Shown one piece after another: positions 11,570-24,308 of a stretch of 64,000 nt of DNA (positions within the stretch are counted from its first letter, which is position 1; each line of letters starts with the position of its first letter). The DNA comes from Sitta carolinensis (taxonomy: Eukaryota; Chordata; Aves; Passeriformes; Sittidae), in NCBI GenBank assembly GCA_032173965.1, contig CM063285.1:26075660-26139659 (forward strand). Reading direction: 5' to 3'. The translations under genes and the position numbers were made by a program. Under the pieces are notes generated by a model. That model made no database searches. It saw only the letters and a program-made list of their open reading frames with translations, and was not told where the DNA came from.

Positions 11570-11995
11570 AGTAAGTTTTGGAACACTGGGGCAGTTCTCC
11601 AGGGACTGAAAGAAAGATGATATTGTGATAACATTCAAGAAAGGTGAGTTGGATGACCTGGGTGATGTTAGGCCTGTCAGTCTGACATTGATCTCAGACA
11701 AAGTAATGGAAAGAGGCTGAGAGAAGGCTAGATTAATAAAGAAATAAAGGAGGTAAATATAATTAATGCCAGTCAAAATGGGTTTACGGAAAATAAATCT
11801 CATCAAACTGGCTTGATAACATTTTCAACACTACAATTTTCATTAAAATTAAAATGGGATTGATGAAATACACCCATTGTACCACAAGTTTTGATATTAT
11901 ACCACACACTGTCTAATAAAAAATGAAGGCACAAGGTCAGTCTCACACACAGCAAATAGATGCAGAACTGTCCAGGTAGAAAGTTTCAACTGAAG
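11570..11995 (+). mobile_element. Degenerate LINE reverse-transcriptase fragment (CR1/L3-like)
   Basis: Seen: translating 11618-11722 gives an open run containing TFKKGELDD and VRPVSL, which resemble the KKG...YRPVSLT block of CR1-superfamily reverse transcriptase. After a frameshift, about 11765-11824 reads NASQNGFTENKSHQTGLITF, resembling the QxGFxxxKSxxxxL block. A later stretch near 11893-11925 (ATACCACACACTGTCTAATAA) matches the style of the segment coding for the FDxVPHxxL region. Stops and frameshifts make it a pseudogene. Inferred: an older lineage than the CR1 tails elsewhere. It could be L3-like rather than CR1 proper. Confidence 0.6.
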
Positions 11996-13330
11996 TTGAA
12001 AAACATTTAGTTAAGTTTCTAGCTGGACCCTATCAGATTTGATTTTTTTTTTTTTTTTCATGTTTTCCTGTTGTTACCTAAGTCTGGTCGAAAAGCATTA
12101 CTCCACATTGAGCATGCTAAGAGAAACATGGTTGAAATATTTGAATGGAACCAGCTACTGATATTATGAAGCCTGATTTTCAATAAGGTTTGATCTACCC
12201 AATGAAAAATGTTAACTACATCTAAACATACAGTAAAAATATACAAAAGAAAAATTAGGCTTTATTTGCATCAGGGTGGGCACTGTCATTTAAAAGCAGA
12301 GGTCTGAGAAATACTTTGAGTAATTTGAATAATTAGTTGAGAATATGCATTGACTGTTATGCTGTAACTACTAGAAATAATGCAATCTGGGAATTCATTA
12401 AAAAAACTACTGTGGTCTAATGTTTCTGAAAAATCTCCCAAGTTTCTTATCTTAGATTGCTGTAATTTTATGTTAGTAACACCTAGTTTTGGACTTCCCA
12501 TCAAATATGTCTTAAATGGAACAGGTTAAATAAAGGCAAAAATAGAGAAAGAAGTGGAGAACTAATTTTTTTAGCATCTAAGTTTTATAATTAGAGGGGA
12601 CAGCTGGTTGGCAAGAGAAATTTCTTCCATCTATTAGAGAAACCAGACGTTAGAAGTCAGATGACTTGTAGTTGAATCTAGATATATTTGAATAACAAAT
12701 AAAATTGTTTTAAGAGTAGCATGAGATATATTTTATTCAAGTGATAAGAATTTGTTATTCTTAAATTCTTAAATGCAGCTTGGTTCCTCCATACTGCTCT
12801 AACTCAAGCAGGAATTAATGTGAAGTCTTATGTTACACACAAAAAATATGTTGGATGATTAAATGGACTTTTATGGGTGCAGTCCATGAATCAATAGCAA
12901 CAGGGAGAGCTGGATTCTTTGCTCTACTTGCTAATAAAATGAATTACGTCTGCTCTGTATAGAAAAATGTTCACTAGCAGAGTAATAATTGGATGGTATG
13001 TGATTTTTTGATTAAATAATTACACTGGGAAAATCTCCAGTGTAAATTCACCTATACACAGGGCAGCTTAGTCTGATTTTTAAACTGAATAAACATGCTG
13101 ATTTACATTGGATTTATGAGACATTCACAGAGACTTTAAGCTTTAAATGAAAGAATTTTTACAGTTATTCTGTGCTTAAAATTTATTATAAATTATGGAC
13201 TGACTAAAACTTGATATCTTGACCAAGCCAATATTTTGAGTAAGAGAAAAAATGTGTTTTGACCAACTTTATGAGAAAATGTTTTGTGACAGTTTGTTCC
13301 TTGTATCCATATTATTCTGTGCATCATCAC
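11996..13330. other. AT-rich non-coding stretch, nothing assigned
   Basis: Contains a T14 run near 12046-12058 and nothing else recognised. Short antisense frames at 12058-12246 and 12286-12504 have no domain. Confidence 0.55.
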
Positions 13331-13985
13331 AGGGAAAAGTCTTCAGCGGAATAAAGTGCATTTCTTAATGTGTTGTTCTTGCGTGCCAATGTTTTTGTAG
13401 TGGGCGTGGCTACAGGCATGACTTCTGGGGGAAGCTTCCAGAAGCTTCCATGTCCAACAGAGCCAGTGCCAGCCAACTGTGAGACTGACACTGTTGGCTG
13501 AGGGCAAATCCTTCAGAGAAGAGAGTAGCACCTCTGGGATAACATGTTTAAGAGGAAAAACAGTTATTTCCCAGAAGAAATTGTAGACAAAAAAGAGGAG
13601 TGAGCGTATGTGAGAGGAACAGCTACATCTGTGTATGTTGGCTTATGTCTGACACCATGGTCAGTGAAGGAGGGCAGGAGGTGCTCCAGGCACGGGAGCT
13701 GAGATCCCCTGCAGCCCCTGGTGCAGCCCATGGTGAGGCAGCTGTGTCCCTGCAGCCCCTGGAGATCCACAGGGATGCAGAGATCCCCCTGCAGCTGGTG
13801 GGGGAGGCTCACACTGGAGCAGGCTCCTGGCAAGAACCTGTGGACTTGTATACTACAGCAGGTTTCCTGATGGGATTTGTGACCTTGTAAGGGACCCATG
13901 CTCAAGCAGGCTGTCCTTGAAGGACTGCAGCCTGTGGAAAGGGACCTACATTGTGACCCTAGGAGCAAACCTTCACTGGAGCTGG
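13331..13985 (+). mobile_element. Truncated avian endogenous-retrovirus LTR
   Basis: Seen: a sharply GC-richer island in AT-rich flanks. It has a tandem AAGCTTCC pair at about 13432-13450, then GGGATAACATG and GAGGAGTGAGCG. A block GGAGGTGCTCCAGGCAC-like and several CTGGAGCAGG/GCAGCCTGTGG-type degenerate units follow at 13811-13946. Known (from memory of avian repeats, not searched): this order occurs in a widespread bird LTR whose 3' half, with AATAAA, is missing here. Inferred: plus orientation, 3'-truncated. The left boundary is approximate. The frames inside it (13600-13890 plus, 13564-13968 minus) are LTR sequence rather than genes. Confidence 0.6.
13811..13946 (+). repeat. Three degenerate ~40-50-bp units within the LTR fragment
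   Basis: Successive units start near 13811, 13851 and 13896. Each has an AGCAGG core followed about 10-20 bp later by CTGTGGA/TTGTGACC-like sequence. Divergence between units shows an old tandem amplification inside the parent LTR family. Confidence 0.5.
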
Positions 13986-16900
13986 CTTATAAGCTTAAAA
14001 GGCTTATAAGCGACTCAAAACGCAACCAGATGATTCTGAGTTTGTTGTGCACAATTTTGCCCTGTATGTATCTGTGTGAATGAAATTTGGCACAGACTCT
14101 GATAACTATTACATTCTGCTAATTGCAGTAGATCTGCTTTTGTCAATCAGGGAGACATTTGTGTCAGATCTGCACTCTCACATCAGCCTTACTCACTGCC
14201 TAAATTGCTTTAAGTATGGTAGCTGCTATCAGTATTTTATTTATAGACATAATTTCTCTGAACTTAGCATAGTTCAGTAATCTGATCAAATATTTGGATC
14301 TGGAACCCAAATTCTGAATTCTGCAATCAGCTATATAAATGGTGGTATTACATGAAAGTATAGGTTGAACACCAGCCCTGCCCCAGCCCCCTTCACCTTT
14401 ATAGTGTTACCATGGATAAGAGAATTGATACTTTATATAACCTGGCAAGAGTCTATATATTCTTTAGGTTTTAAGAGGTTCCATCCTTTATGGGCATATT
14501 TCTCTTATGATAGTTGTAATGAAGACAGCTGTATAAACAAAATGTTTGCAGTCATCAATGCTAAACATACTAAAACTCATCTTAGTACGAAAAGCTAAAA
14601 TATAAAAGCTGGTCTGATCAGTTCTGTCTCTAAAATGATGACTTGAAGTGGACACAAAAAACACAAGATATGTAAGGATCTGGTTGTACAACCACAGCCT
14701 CAGGGGAGAGAATGGGAAGTCAGGCTTTTTCCAGGTAAACCCAAACTCCTCAGTGTGTAACTCTGGCCTCTTGTTATGATCAATGAACATTTTTTTTCTG
14801 TAGATATGTCTGCCTTTTTCCTTCCATGTTATTGATGGAGTACAGATCCCTGTCAGGAAAATAGACATGCAGGAAATCATAAGAAAAAATAGTAAACATA
14901 CAAAAATCCTGTTGTGAGACAAAAATAAAATGATTGAAACTGTTTCAGTTAAACCCCTATATAAGTAATAAAAAATGTAAGCATACAATAAGAACTAAGA
15001 AAAATAGATTTTTAGTACTATTTAACCTCTCGTTATAGCTTTAAAATGCCTTGTTAAACAGAAAGGAACTAACAGTATGATGCTTTCTAACAACACATCA
15101 AAAATCCTTGGAACTCATCCCTACAGATGGAACTGAGAAGCTATATGCTAGACATCTTTTCTAAATTATGAAATAGTGTGGAAAATGTGAACACATGATT
15201 CCTGTGTACCTTATAAAAACAAGTATATATTTCTATAGAAAAATATGTGTGTATTTTTACGCTCCTTCAGGAAATTTTGAGAATAACTTTTCAATCAATT
15301 AATTTCTCTCAATAATACCCAGAAGTCAGGAATGCTATTCTTCCTAATACATTGAAGGACTCAGTAAGAGTGGGAATTGGAAAGAGAGAAACAGCATTCT
15401 CAGAAGTAATTTACTAGGTGCAATAAAATTGTATTTCTTTATCTGTGCAGAGATATCTCTTAAACTTTGAGTAATTTTCTCTGTTAAAACAAAAACAAAG
15501 TTCAAGTATAATTGTATGTGGTACATGTAAAATGTTACACAAAATTTTCAGCTTAGGTGTAATATCGTTCTCTTATCTGTAGAAAAATTAATGTAAGAGA
15601 CATTTGGAAAAGGAGACATCAAAGTGCCACAGAGTTTTGGCATTTTAGCAATGACAGGAAATATTGTTTACGTGAAGTATATCTATTTTGTCCTATCACA
15701 AAACAGAAATAGGTGGCTACTCTTGGTGAATTCTGTCATCTCAGCTGAACTGACACTTCCATGGACTGGCGTCGATATTTGTATTATTGTTGTCTTCGTG
15801 GTTAATTAGCATCTGTTACATCCTTCTGTTTTGTGACGCAGGTCATTGAAAACAAATATAAACATAAAAAATAAATTCCTATTTTCATCTTTAATTTCTC
15901 AAGCCCCAAATCTGTGCTTTTTAATTTCATCATCCTCATTGGCATCTGTCTCATTATTCAGCAGACTCATTTTGAAGAAAATGGCTTTAAAATTTACAAG
16001 ACAGGTAGATGGATAATGTTAAACCATAGATGTTTAAAAAAAGCCTTTTGAGAAAGTACATGCCTGCTTTGTATGAAATCTTAACTGCATTTTTTGTGAA
16101 CAGTTTACAGGGAAAAACCATTTTAAGCATTTAATTTGAACTGGTAGCACTGCTCTCCTCCTCTCATGAAAAATTACATTTAGATGTTTTTAGTGCCTGA
16201 TCAAATTTTGTACTAATTTTTTCTGAATTTATTCATTTGGGCTTATTCTTCTCTAGAGCATGAAACACTTGTTCTTTTATATGCTTGTTTTCCTAAATAT
16301 TAAACCTAAGGCATTTATTCACCACTTGCACCTTCAGGGATTTTTATGAAAAATCTCTGTGAAGAATACTTTGCAATTGGTATTTAATTCTTTGGTAAAT
16401 GTCTCTGGAGGCTACAGATGTGTGACATTTATTGTATATATGGATTCCTTAACTTATGCTTATTAGGATGCTTATTAGACAACATCTGCAAAAGACAATA
16501 AAGCCCTTAATAGTTTAAATTAAAACCAAAAGATATAAAAACATACAAAATTTAAAAACCAGTGAGATTCAAAGATTAGAAGAGCCCAAAATCTAGTCTC
16601 AGTAATACTCAGGAAAATAATAAGCACTTTTATCCTAACAGTTAAAGGTATATTATTTGACACACTATTATCATACCATCCAAGTCCTTGCCTAATCCTG
16701 TAAAATTATCCAGTGTAAATAGCATATAATATTGCAATTAATATTGTTTGAGCATATTAATCATTTATTACTAAAACTGATTAGTTTTGAAAAAACTGTC
16801 AAGTAAAAAAATTTAAAATTGACATATTTTGTAATGAAAGGATGGGAATTCAGGCACTTAAGTGTAAAAAGTAAATACATGATGGTTTCAGGTTAAAAGG

Positions 16901-19475
16901 AGTAAAGTATGTGAGAAAAAACTTTCTAATATGGAGTAATGATAAAGATGGAAGTCATAAGTTGCCTGATTTGTAACAAAATTAATAGATTTCAGGGTTT
17001 TTTTCTACTATGTATTTCAAAACCGATTTTGATAAATGTGCTTGAGTTTCGTTTTTTATTCGCAAGCCAAATTTTGTCAGTAGGACCCAATGTACATGTG
17101 ACTCCTTGTGATCACACCCATACCAACCCTCAGCAGGAAATAACCAGGACTTGCCAAACATACCCAAATCCTTTGCTACTCACACTAATTAGTGAGTATG
17201 CCTGACCTTACTCGTTAAGGCTACTAGATAAACCTATAGCATGTTATCTGTGAGGAGGAAGAATTTTTAACTGAGTATCCACGCAGAAATGATGTCTGCT
17301 GTGGTGGTTGGGACAGGCAGTGACTAAAAAAGGATTTTTAATCTGTTTTCTGTAACTGGAGGCAGAACTCCCACCAAGATACTGCCCCTAAATGCCCAAC
17401 ACATGCAGCACTAGGAGCACATACTTCTTGTCCTGATGCAGTCTAACAAGTCTTTCTAGGATTAAGAAGATACCTGGGTGCAAATATGTATTACACAATT
17501 TTCTTCCCTTGCCTCATACATCCCACTCTGAGACATGCACCTCAAAAGTTAGTTGTCAGATTATTTCAGGGTTATCAGAAGCTCAGAGGGTTAAATCTCT
17601 TACACAGTTTTGTATTGGAAATAAGTTTATTAGAGTGTGTCGGTGTGTTTGCTGAGGACACCAGAAAGGTGTTCCACTGGGACGAGGAATTTCAGATGTT
17701 GGCTGTCACAGGAATGTTTCAGCAGCCTGAACTTCAGGTGAATGGGCTGCCTCTAATCTGCAGTCACACATGCCAGCTTGTCAAACTGCATCACGCACTA
17801 AATAGCTATACCTAGGGGGCATGGGCAGGAACACTGCTCTCTCCAAGTAAATCTGTAATTTGCCTTGACTTTCTTTATGTACAGAATGGATCATGTCCCT
17901 TTGCACTTCTTTTAAGCAGTGGTTTCTCTGACTCCCTTTCATGACCTATTTCACCCAGCTTCAGCCCGTAGGCAAACACCAAGTCATGTCATCCAGTGTA
18001 ATAAATCCTAGAATCCAGTGGTCTTTGGCTGACTCTCAAAATGATGTTTCACACTCCTAATAGCCCTCACATGTGCTCTGCCTCTTTCTTGGCACAGAAG
18101 ATATCACTTGAATCTTGAAATACCACTTTTATTGCCTTCAAAATTTCTCCATTCTGGACTTTACTTCACTGTAATTTTCAGCAAACTGTCAGACAGAGAA
18201 AATGAAGACTTAAACTCCTTCAGAAAAGTTTGAATAGTATGAATTCTTCAAAAGGCCAAACACATCTGGTTTTTCATCAGCATTTGCACATATGTCTGAC
18301 AAAAAACATAAAGGAAATGTATGCAGACAAGGGGATTCTGTGACAGAATGAAACTGAAAAGTCAGCAAATATAAAGCTACTTTACTTCTTCAGAAGTTCC
18401 TGAAATAGATTTTCTGGGGTCATTTTTATACCAACATGTGGCGGTCTGTAGTCAAACAATTCCATATTTTTTATCTAATTGTAAAGAATCATTCAAGCTT
18501 TGAAAATACTAAAGTTAAAAAGGTTTCTACAGTTAAAAAAGGTTTCTTAAAAAAGACTTTAAAATAGTTTCTTTAAAATAAAATAATTTGATGAGTTCCT
18601 TTTTGCCCTGCTCAATGCAGAGTTGTGGTCTGATTGTTTGCCAAAGTCTAAACAAATTGGGGAAGCAATTTAATCTTTTATGTTCAATTCATTCATAAAA
18701 CATATTTGTGGGGGAAACACCTACATCATTCGCTCTATTTATGCATTGGTCTTCAAACTCTTATCCTCAGCTGATGTTTTCTTTTGTCTTTTTAGCCTTT
18801 TTGCCAAAAGGTAAGTTAGTAGCAGAAGATCATTTCTATGTGCTTACCCTACCTCAAGGACTGGTTTTGTCTCCCCTTGACTCTGAAAAAGCAGGAAAGA
18901 AATCGAGAGGAAATATGCCTGCCTGAGACATCAGTAACAGGAATGAGTTTGATAAGTTACAGTTGTTGCTTAGCCATTGATTTGGGCCCTGGGCTGAGAA
19001 TCCCTCTCAGGATCTATATGTCTGGCTTGATGTTCTCCTTCAAATGTGTCAGCAGAAAAAAAAGAAAGGAAGATATATTAGCCTTTCCAGTAATATGAAG
19101 TTATAAAATACGATTCACTTTTAGCCAGCTACGGTCTGCTGACACCCTAACCCATGGCTGTACTTGTAACTTGCTATCTGTGTATTCTGGCAGATTCATC
19201 CCTTTGCAGGTCTTTTCTCAGGATGACTGGTGAACAGCTCTGGAGAAAGCAGCAAAGCACTTCAGCAGGTGTTAGGAATGTTTTCTCATGAAAATACTGA
19301 AGATTATAATTTTGTCTCTTCACAGAAGCAGCATTATAGTTCAGGACCTTGTCCCCCTTAATGGATCATGAGACAGGAAGACAATCCAGTGAAACAATGT
19401 GTAGTGAAAGCACCTTGTTTCAATGTGAATAAAAAAATCTTCCTACTAAGTTTTTACACAGAAACAATATTTAAT

Positions 19476-19479
<4 letters not shown>
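13986..19479. other. Non-coding stretch, nothing assigned
   Basis: Mostly AT-rich. A GC-richer patch at 17280-17830 includes a 109-codon frame (17486-17815) without recognisable domains. A 166-codon antisense frame (14488-14988) is also unassigned. A microexon-like motif at 18796-18810 is listed separately. No repeat family was recognised. Confidence 0.5.
18796..18810 (+). other. Microexon-like 15-nt element with strong splice sites
   Basis: Seen: a pyrimidine-rich tract ending TTTTTAG, then 15 nt (CCTTTTTGCCAAAAG), then a perfect GTAAGT donor. All three frames of the 15 nt are open. Known: neural microexons of 3-27 nt look like this. Inferred and weak: such a motif can occur by chance in 64 kb, and no partner exon was recognised. 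Confidence 0.15.
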
Positions 19480-19530
<51 letters not shown>

Positions 19531-19533
19531 ATT
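19480..19533. repeat. (TA)n microsatellite
   Basis: About 20 uninterrupted TA units followed by one TT break and about 7 more AT units. It explains the Tyr/Ile-rich frames on both strands. Expected to be length-polymorphic. Confidence 0.95.
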
Positions 19534-22500
19534 ACAGCCCTTTTTACATTATGAATTTGCATCCATAAATGCAGTGACTGCATTTCAAGGCTCTGTTTAG
19601 GCCCTGGGATCTTTCTGAGCAAAAGGTTGTTGAAAGAATTACTGTGTATATCACAAGAACATGTAGAACATGAAAACATTAGCTTCAACAAAATGTTTTA
19701 AAGGTATATTTTTTGCTTTCGCAAAGTTTTCTTCAGTTTTATAAAGTTTATTTACTGTAGACTGTTATGCATTTCCTGCACAACAGTTAAATAGGAAAAG
19801 AATCAAGTGACTAGATGAATGTGAAATAAACATTTGCAAGGTATCTCTGCTATGACTTTAGGAAAATTCTATTTTGTAATTACACAGTGATTAACAATTG
19901 TATTTGTATTTTCTTATCTTGGTATAATAAACATCTCCCTTTTTGAAGCCGGCATTAATATGAGCTTTGAAAAGGAATACCCATAGCTCTTTTGAATGTT
20001 GAACAATATTTTCTTTGAGGATTATGGAAATTAGTTTAAAAGTCTCATTAAATGATAATTTTTAAACCAACTCTAAAACAAAACTCTAAAAATTCTTAGC
20101 TAAAATTCAGATCAGTGGAGCATGAACTGGGTAGGTAAGACATTGCGAGATATGGTGCTCATACTTCTATATTCTTTAAATATTTTATTTTCATCCAATA
20201 TTTTCAATGAACTAATTGTCTGATATGTCCTTTGGTTATTTTCATTGATGTGAAATACAATTCTCACTTTTTTTAGGCAAATTAGACTGTGCATCAAGAG
20301 AACATTGAGTCCAATGTCCAGATACAGACAGGAATATAAGTAATTGGTTTTTAAGATAGTATAATGGTATTTAAAATATAATTAACTATAAATTGGATTT
20401 TTTAGTCATCCAATCACTGTTTACAATCTAGTACTGTAATAACACTATGTTTTTCATACAGACCAAAATTTAAACTGTTAATAAGCTTCTTTTCTTATCA
20501 TGTGATACATTAAACATGTGACAATTGACTATGTCAAAATGTGTCTCAAATTAGACAGCCACTAAAGAGATTTATTGTAAAGCCATTTAAAATATGATTT
20601 AAAGAAGCCAAGAGGGAACTGTGCAAATACTTGATAAATCATAGCAATATTAAAGAATGTCAGAAGTAAACTTGTGGGGATTCGAGGTTGAGTATCTACT
20701 CACTTATTATCAAAACACACGAAATTGCCTGCCACGTCTGAGAGGGAGAGAAATTGCACTAGTCAATGCATGTATTAAAGAAAATAAGAAAGCAACAGCC
20801 CCCAAAAGTCAAATAAAACCAAGAGAGAAGTTGGAAGATGAAGATAACACACTATTCCCAGATGAATCTTGCAATATTTGTTTTCCATTCATTTTTATTT
20901 ATAGAGAATTGGGTTCCTTCATAAATATAGAAACAAAATTACACATAAATGAAGAAAAAAGATAAATAACCTTGGATACTTTGTAGATTGTTTACAACAA
21001 TCTGTTTCAACTGACTAGTAAATCAAAAGCTGTTTTGTTTTATGTCAACAGATTTCAGATTCTGAACTTGTGCTTCAGTCTAGAATTTATTAACTATGTA
21101 AATATTGTTAATTGTAAATACATTATTAAATAGAAGCACTAAGCAAATCTTCCTATGTTCACATTTCATTCTTCTTTGAAGATCTTATTGTTTGCCAGGA
21201 ATTACTTTTATTCTTTGGAACAGTTCAGTGATGAGCGAACCTTTCAAAAAGAGCACCAGTGCTTTGATTTATTTTGAAGGCATTCTCATTAAACTGTGTA
21301 CTGCTGTATTGAAATACATGATTACTCTAAAAGTGCTGACACAAATATTTTTTCATATTACTCTTTAAGTTAGTTGATTTTCTGTGAATGTTAAATCAAG
21401 GACATGAACGTACACTTCATCTGCATAGAGAAGAAGATGCTTCATGTATTCATTATTTTTTCCTCTGCTGTCTATTTACATAGACTTTTTAAAGTAAATT
21501 TACTAAGCAAGTTCTTAATAAAAATACCATTTTAATAAATCTACAGAACTGTAATTTTTTAAGTTCAATTAGAGGAATAAACTATTATCAATAACTGTAC
21601 TAATAGTCTTCCCAGTAAAGATTTCAGCACAACTGAAAAAAAAAAATAACACCAACATTTTTAGCCTTGATGAGTCTAATTTTTAATTGACAATTTTTTC
21701 TAATTCAGCATCTGCTTAAGGCATTTTTAATTTTCTATGAAATACTGCTTTTAGGCTTTTTCTCAATACAAATGATTCCTTTTTTTTTCTAGATTATATT
21801 TTTCAGATGAATATGAACTTTACAAAAGGACTTTCTGTACCTGAGCATTGACTATAAACAAGTTTAGAGAATGTTAGAAACATATAGACTTATTTTAAAT
21901 ACATTTTAACAGACGTTTGTTAGGGTGTTAGTCTCTAAAGTTTCTAAAGCCAGGTACTGTATGTACCTGTGGTTGGCATAGCTGATTAGACACTGATCTG
22001 CTGGTAGTGACTGAATAACATTTGTTTAACTGGAATACCACAGACTGAGGGTGTGAATGAGGTTGGAATTTATGATGAATATTGGATGAATCTGGTCATT
22101 GTGTATGATTTTGAACATTTACATATATGAAATTGTCATGAAATTTAGAAAGAAAATTACTATTGTACTGAAGAGTCATATTGTTATTTAACAGATTTTT
22201 TCTTTTGATCTATAATCAAAAAATTGTATCAGTAAACATATGTGGTGAAAAAATTTAAGTGCCAACATAGCAATTACCTTTAGTACTATGATTTCTCCAG
22301 TAGCTTCTGATTTCTTCACATGCTGCAGAACATAGAAACATAGAATTTTGTCAAATTTATTCTGGTTTTAACTTCTGAGTTCTCCATGCTCTGATACTGT
22401 CATGAGAATTTAGACATTTTTTCAAGTTTTTAGAATGTTTAGGATATACTTCATCAATATCACAAAAGTAATTAGCTGGTTATTTGTTAGAATTTATTTA

Positions 22501-22742
22501 AAACATATTTGGTTAGTAGGTTTGTTTGGTTTTGGTTTTTGGTTTTTTTTTTTGTAAACTAAACCAATTAGCTTTTCATTCTTCAGTTATCACTAGTTCT
22601 TGAATCTTGCCTGAAAAACTGGGAGGTAAATTAGCATAGTTCTTTGGGTGTCATTAATGAAGACAGTGTCAGAGAGCACTGAATTTTCTTCTGACTTGTA
22701 TAGTACTAGTACATATGCTTACTAAGCTCTTTTTCTTCTTTT

Positions 22743-22744
<2 letters not shown>
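19534..22744. other. AT-rich non-coding stretch, nothing assigned
   Basis: No repeat family, RNA gene or exon was recognised. The 102-codon plus frame at 20657-20965 is low-complexity, Lys/Glu-rich at its end, and has no domain match that I can make. Confidence 0.55.

Positions 22745-22773
<29 letters not shown>
22745..22773. repeat. Poly-T tract (T29)
   Basis: An uninterrupted run of 29 T. It is not preceded by a recognisable retroposed body, and no AATAAA lies on the minus strand just beside it. Confidence 0.95.
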
Positions 22774-22776
<3 letters not shown>

Positions 22777-23270
22777 GAAAAGAAATATTGTTTCTCTTAT
22801 TTTTTAAAGATGGTTTAACCCTTTTCCAGCCGCAGCAATGCAGAAGATTTCGTGTCCCCAGTGACTTTTTCCATCACATATCTACAAAGAAGATTAATCA
22901 TTCATCTAACTTCCTTCTACAACATATGACTTCCTCAAATATTTTGGGACATGTACAAAATCAACAGTACTATCTATCAAGACTTTATATTTGAATTCCT
23001 TAATTTATCTGAAGATTTTTCTTCATTATTTTCTTTGCAGTAACACAGTTCTTTACTTCTTGAATAATACAGTTTTGGAGAAAAAAGTAATCTCTCCTTT
23101 AGCAAAAGAGGTCTCATTAATTCTACTACTAGCAGCAATAATTCTTGCACTGAAAGCTTGCATACAATTTGTACCTTCAAGCACTCAAACTTTTTCCACA
23201 TTCCGGATGAAAATACTGAAGATTTAAAAGCTAGTAAAGTGGAGATTTGCAGATTTCTACAACATGAGGG
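22774..23270. other. Interval between T29 and A17 tracts, nothing assigned
   Basis: About 500 bp with overlapping short frames on both strands (22977-23201 minus, 22991-23227 plus). No domain or retropseudogene was recognised. Confidence 0.5.
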
Positions 23271-23287
23271 AAAAAAAAAAAAAAAAA
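23271..23287. repeat. Poly-A tract (A17)
   Basis: Seventeen A in a row, without an upstream AATAAA within 30 bp. Confidence 0.9.
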
Positions 23288-24050
23288 GTGGTGGACATCT
23301 AATTAAAGAGAAAAGGTAAATGAGAAATGCTATTAGAAATGAAAGGATACAGAAGCAGGGCCAAAATTAGTGGAGACCTTGAGATATCACTTTGACAGAG
23401 ATAATTGCAAGAAGAAAGAAAAAAGGTAATAGATAGGAAAGGAACAAAGAAGATGAGACTAGCAGGATTATGCAGAACAGGATTGTCTTTCAACACAGCA
23501 CAGAACAAAAGCATCTGACTTATCAATGGAATATCTTCCTTCAAACACAGAAGCTCAAGGACTACTTATTGGGGTTTGGTTGAATTTTATTATACTGGTC
23601 CAAATCCCTAAGCCTCAAGTGATGTGGAATCTGCTTGTGTGAGAGAGTCTTATTAGCATAGCACTGCTACAGATTTTATGTGCTTTTAACAGCTTTAGAA
23701 GCAATTAATTAATTAATTAAAACATTTTGTGATTTTGAGTGAAACAGAGTCAGATTACTTGATCCTCAAGTTTCAAGTTAGTCCTTTAGGTCAGAACTGT
23801 CAAAACTCTTGCTACAGAAATCTTAAAAAAAAATCAATAAATCACCACAGATCAACTTGACTTTGAAAAAAAGATGTATTTTGACAGATTACATGTTGTC
23901 AAACATATTCTGGCCATTTAAAATTGCCAGTTTAACATTTTCTGTGGGGCTGGATGTGCAACTCACTCCTTCCTTTACATTCTCCCTTGGAGACCTCATT
24001 TCTGAACAAAAATATCTACATTTTAATTTTCTGTAAGCTTAGGAGGCCTG

Positions 24051-24072
24051 AGATAACAGGTCTCTGTTATCT
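24051..24072. repeat. Perfect 9-bp hairpin
   Basis: Arms AGATAACAG (24051-24059) and CTGTTATCT (24064-24072) with the loop GTCT. The arms carry GATAA/TTATC, a GATA-factor-type core, in opposite directions. Confidence 0.6.
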
Positions 24073-24283
24073 GGATCCAGAAGAGGAAACAGCAACAAAA
24101 GTTTTGTGAAGCATAAAGTACAGCAAAAGGTGAAGAAACATTTAGAAAACTATTTCCGTTAATGAAATATTACCCTGAATGATTCAAAGTGTTTACATCA
24201 AGTTCTAGCTCACTTCATTCAAATATATAGGAATAAAATGTAGATATTTTTGAACTTAGTATTTAGGAATATTGGGTCTTCAC

Positions 24284-24308
24284 CCTGCATAAAGTTTTTT
24301 TATGCAGG
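24284..24308. repeat. Perfect 10-bp hairpin
   Basis: Arms CCTGCATAAA (24284-24293) and TTTATGCAGG (24299-24308) with the loop GTTTT. The stem is too short for a typical microRNA precursor, so it is listed as structure only. Confidence 0.6.

Noticed and set aside
14488..14988. 166-codon minus-strand frame with hydrophobic segments
   Set aside because: Hydrophobicity follows from AT-rich codons. There is no domain, no conserved motif and no splice or promoter context.
17486..17815. 109-codon plus-strand frame in a GC-richer patch
   Set aside because: Looks more protein-like than most, but no family could be recognised and there is no supporting exon structure.
22745..23287. T29 and A17 tracts bracketing about 500 bp, as if a retroposed transcript
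   Set aside because: Neither tract has an AATAAA signal just upstream in the appropriate orientation. No target-site duplication was seen, and the interior matches no recognisable mRNA or SINE.
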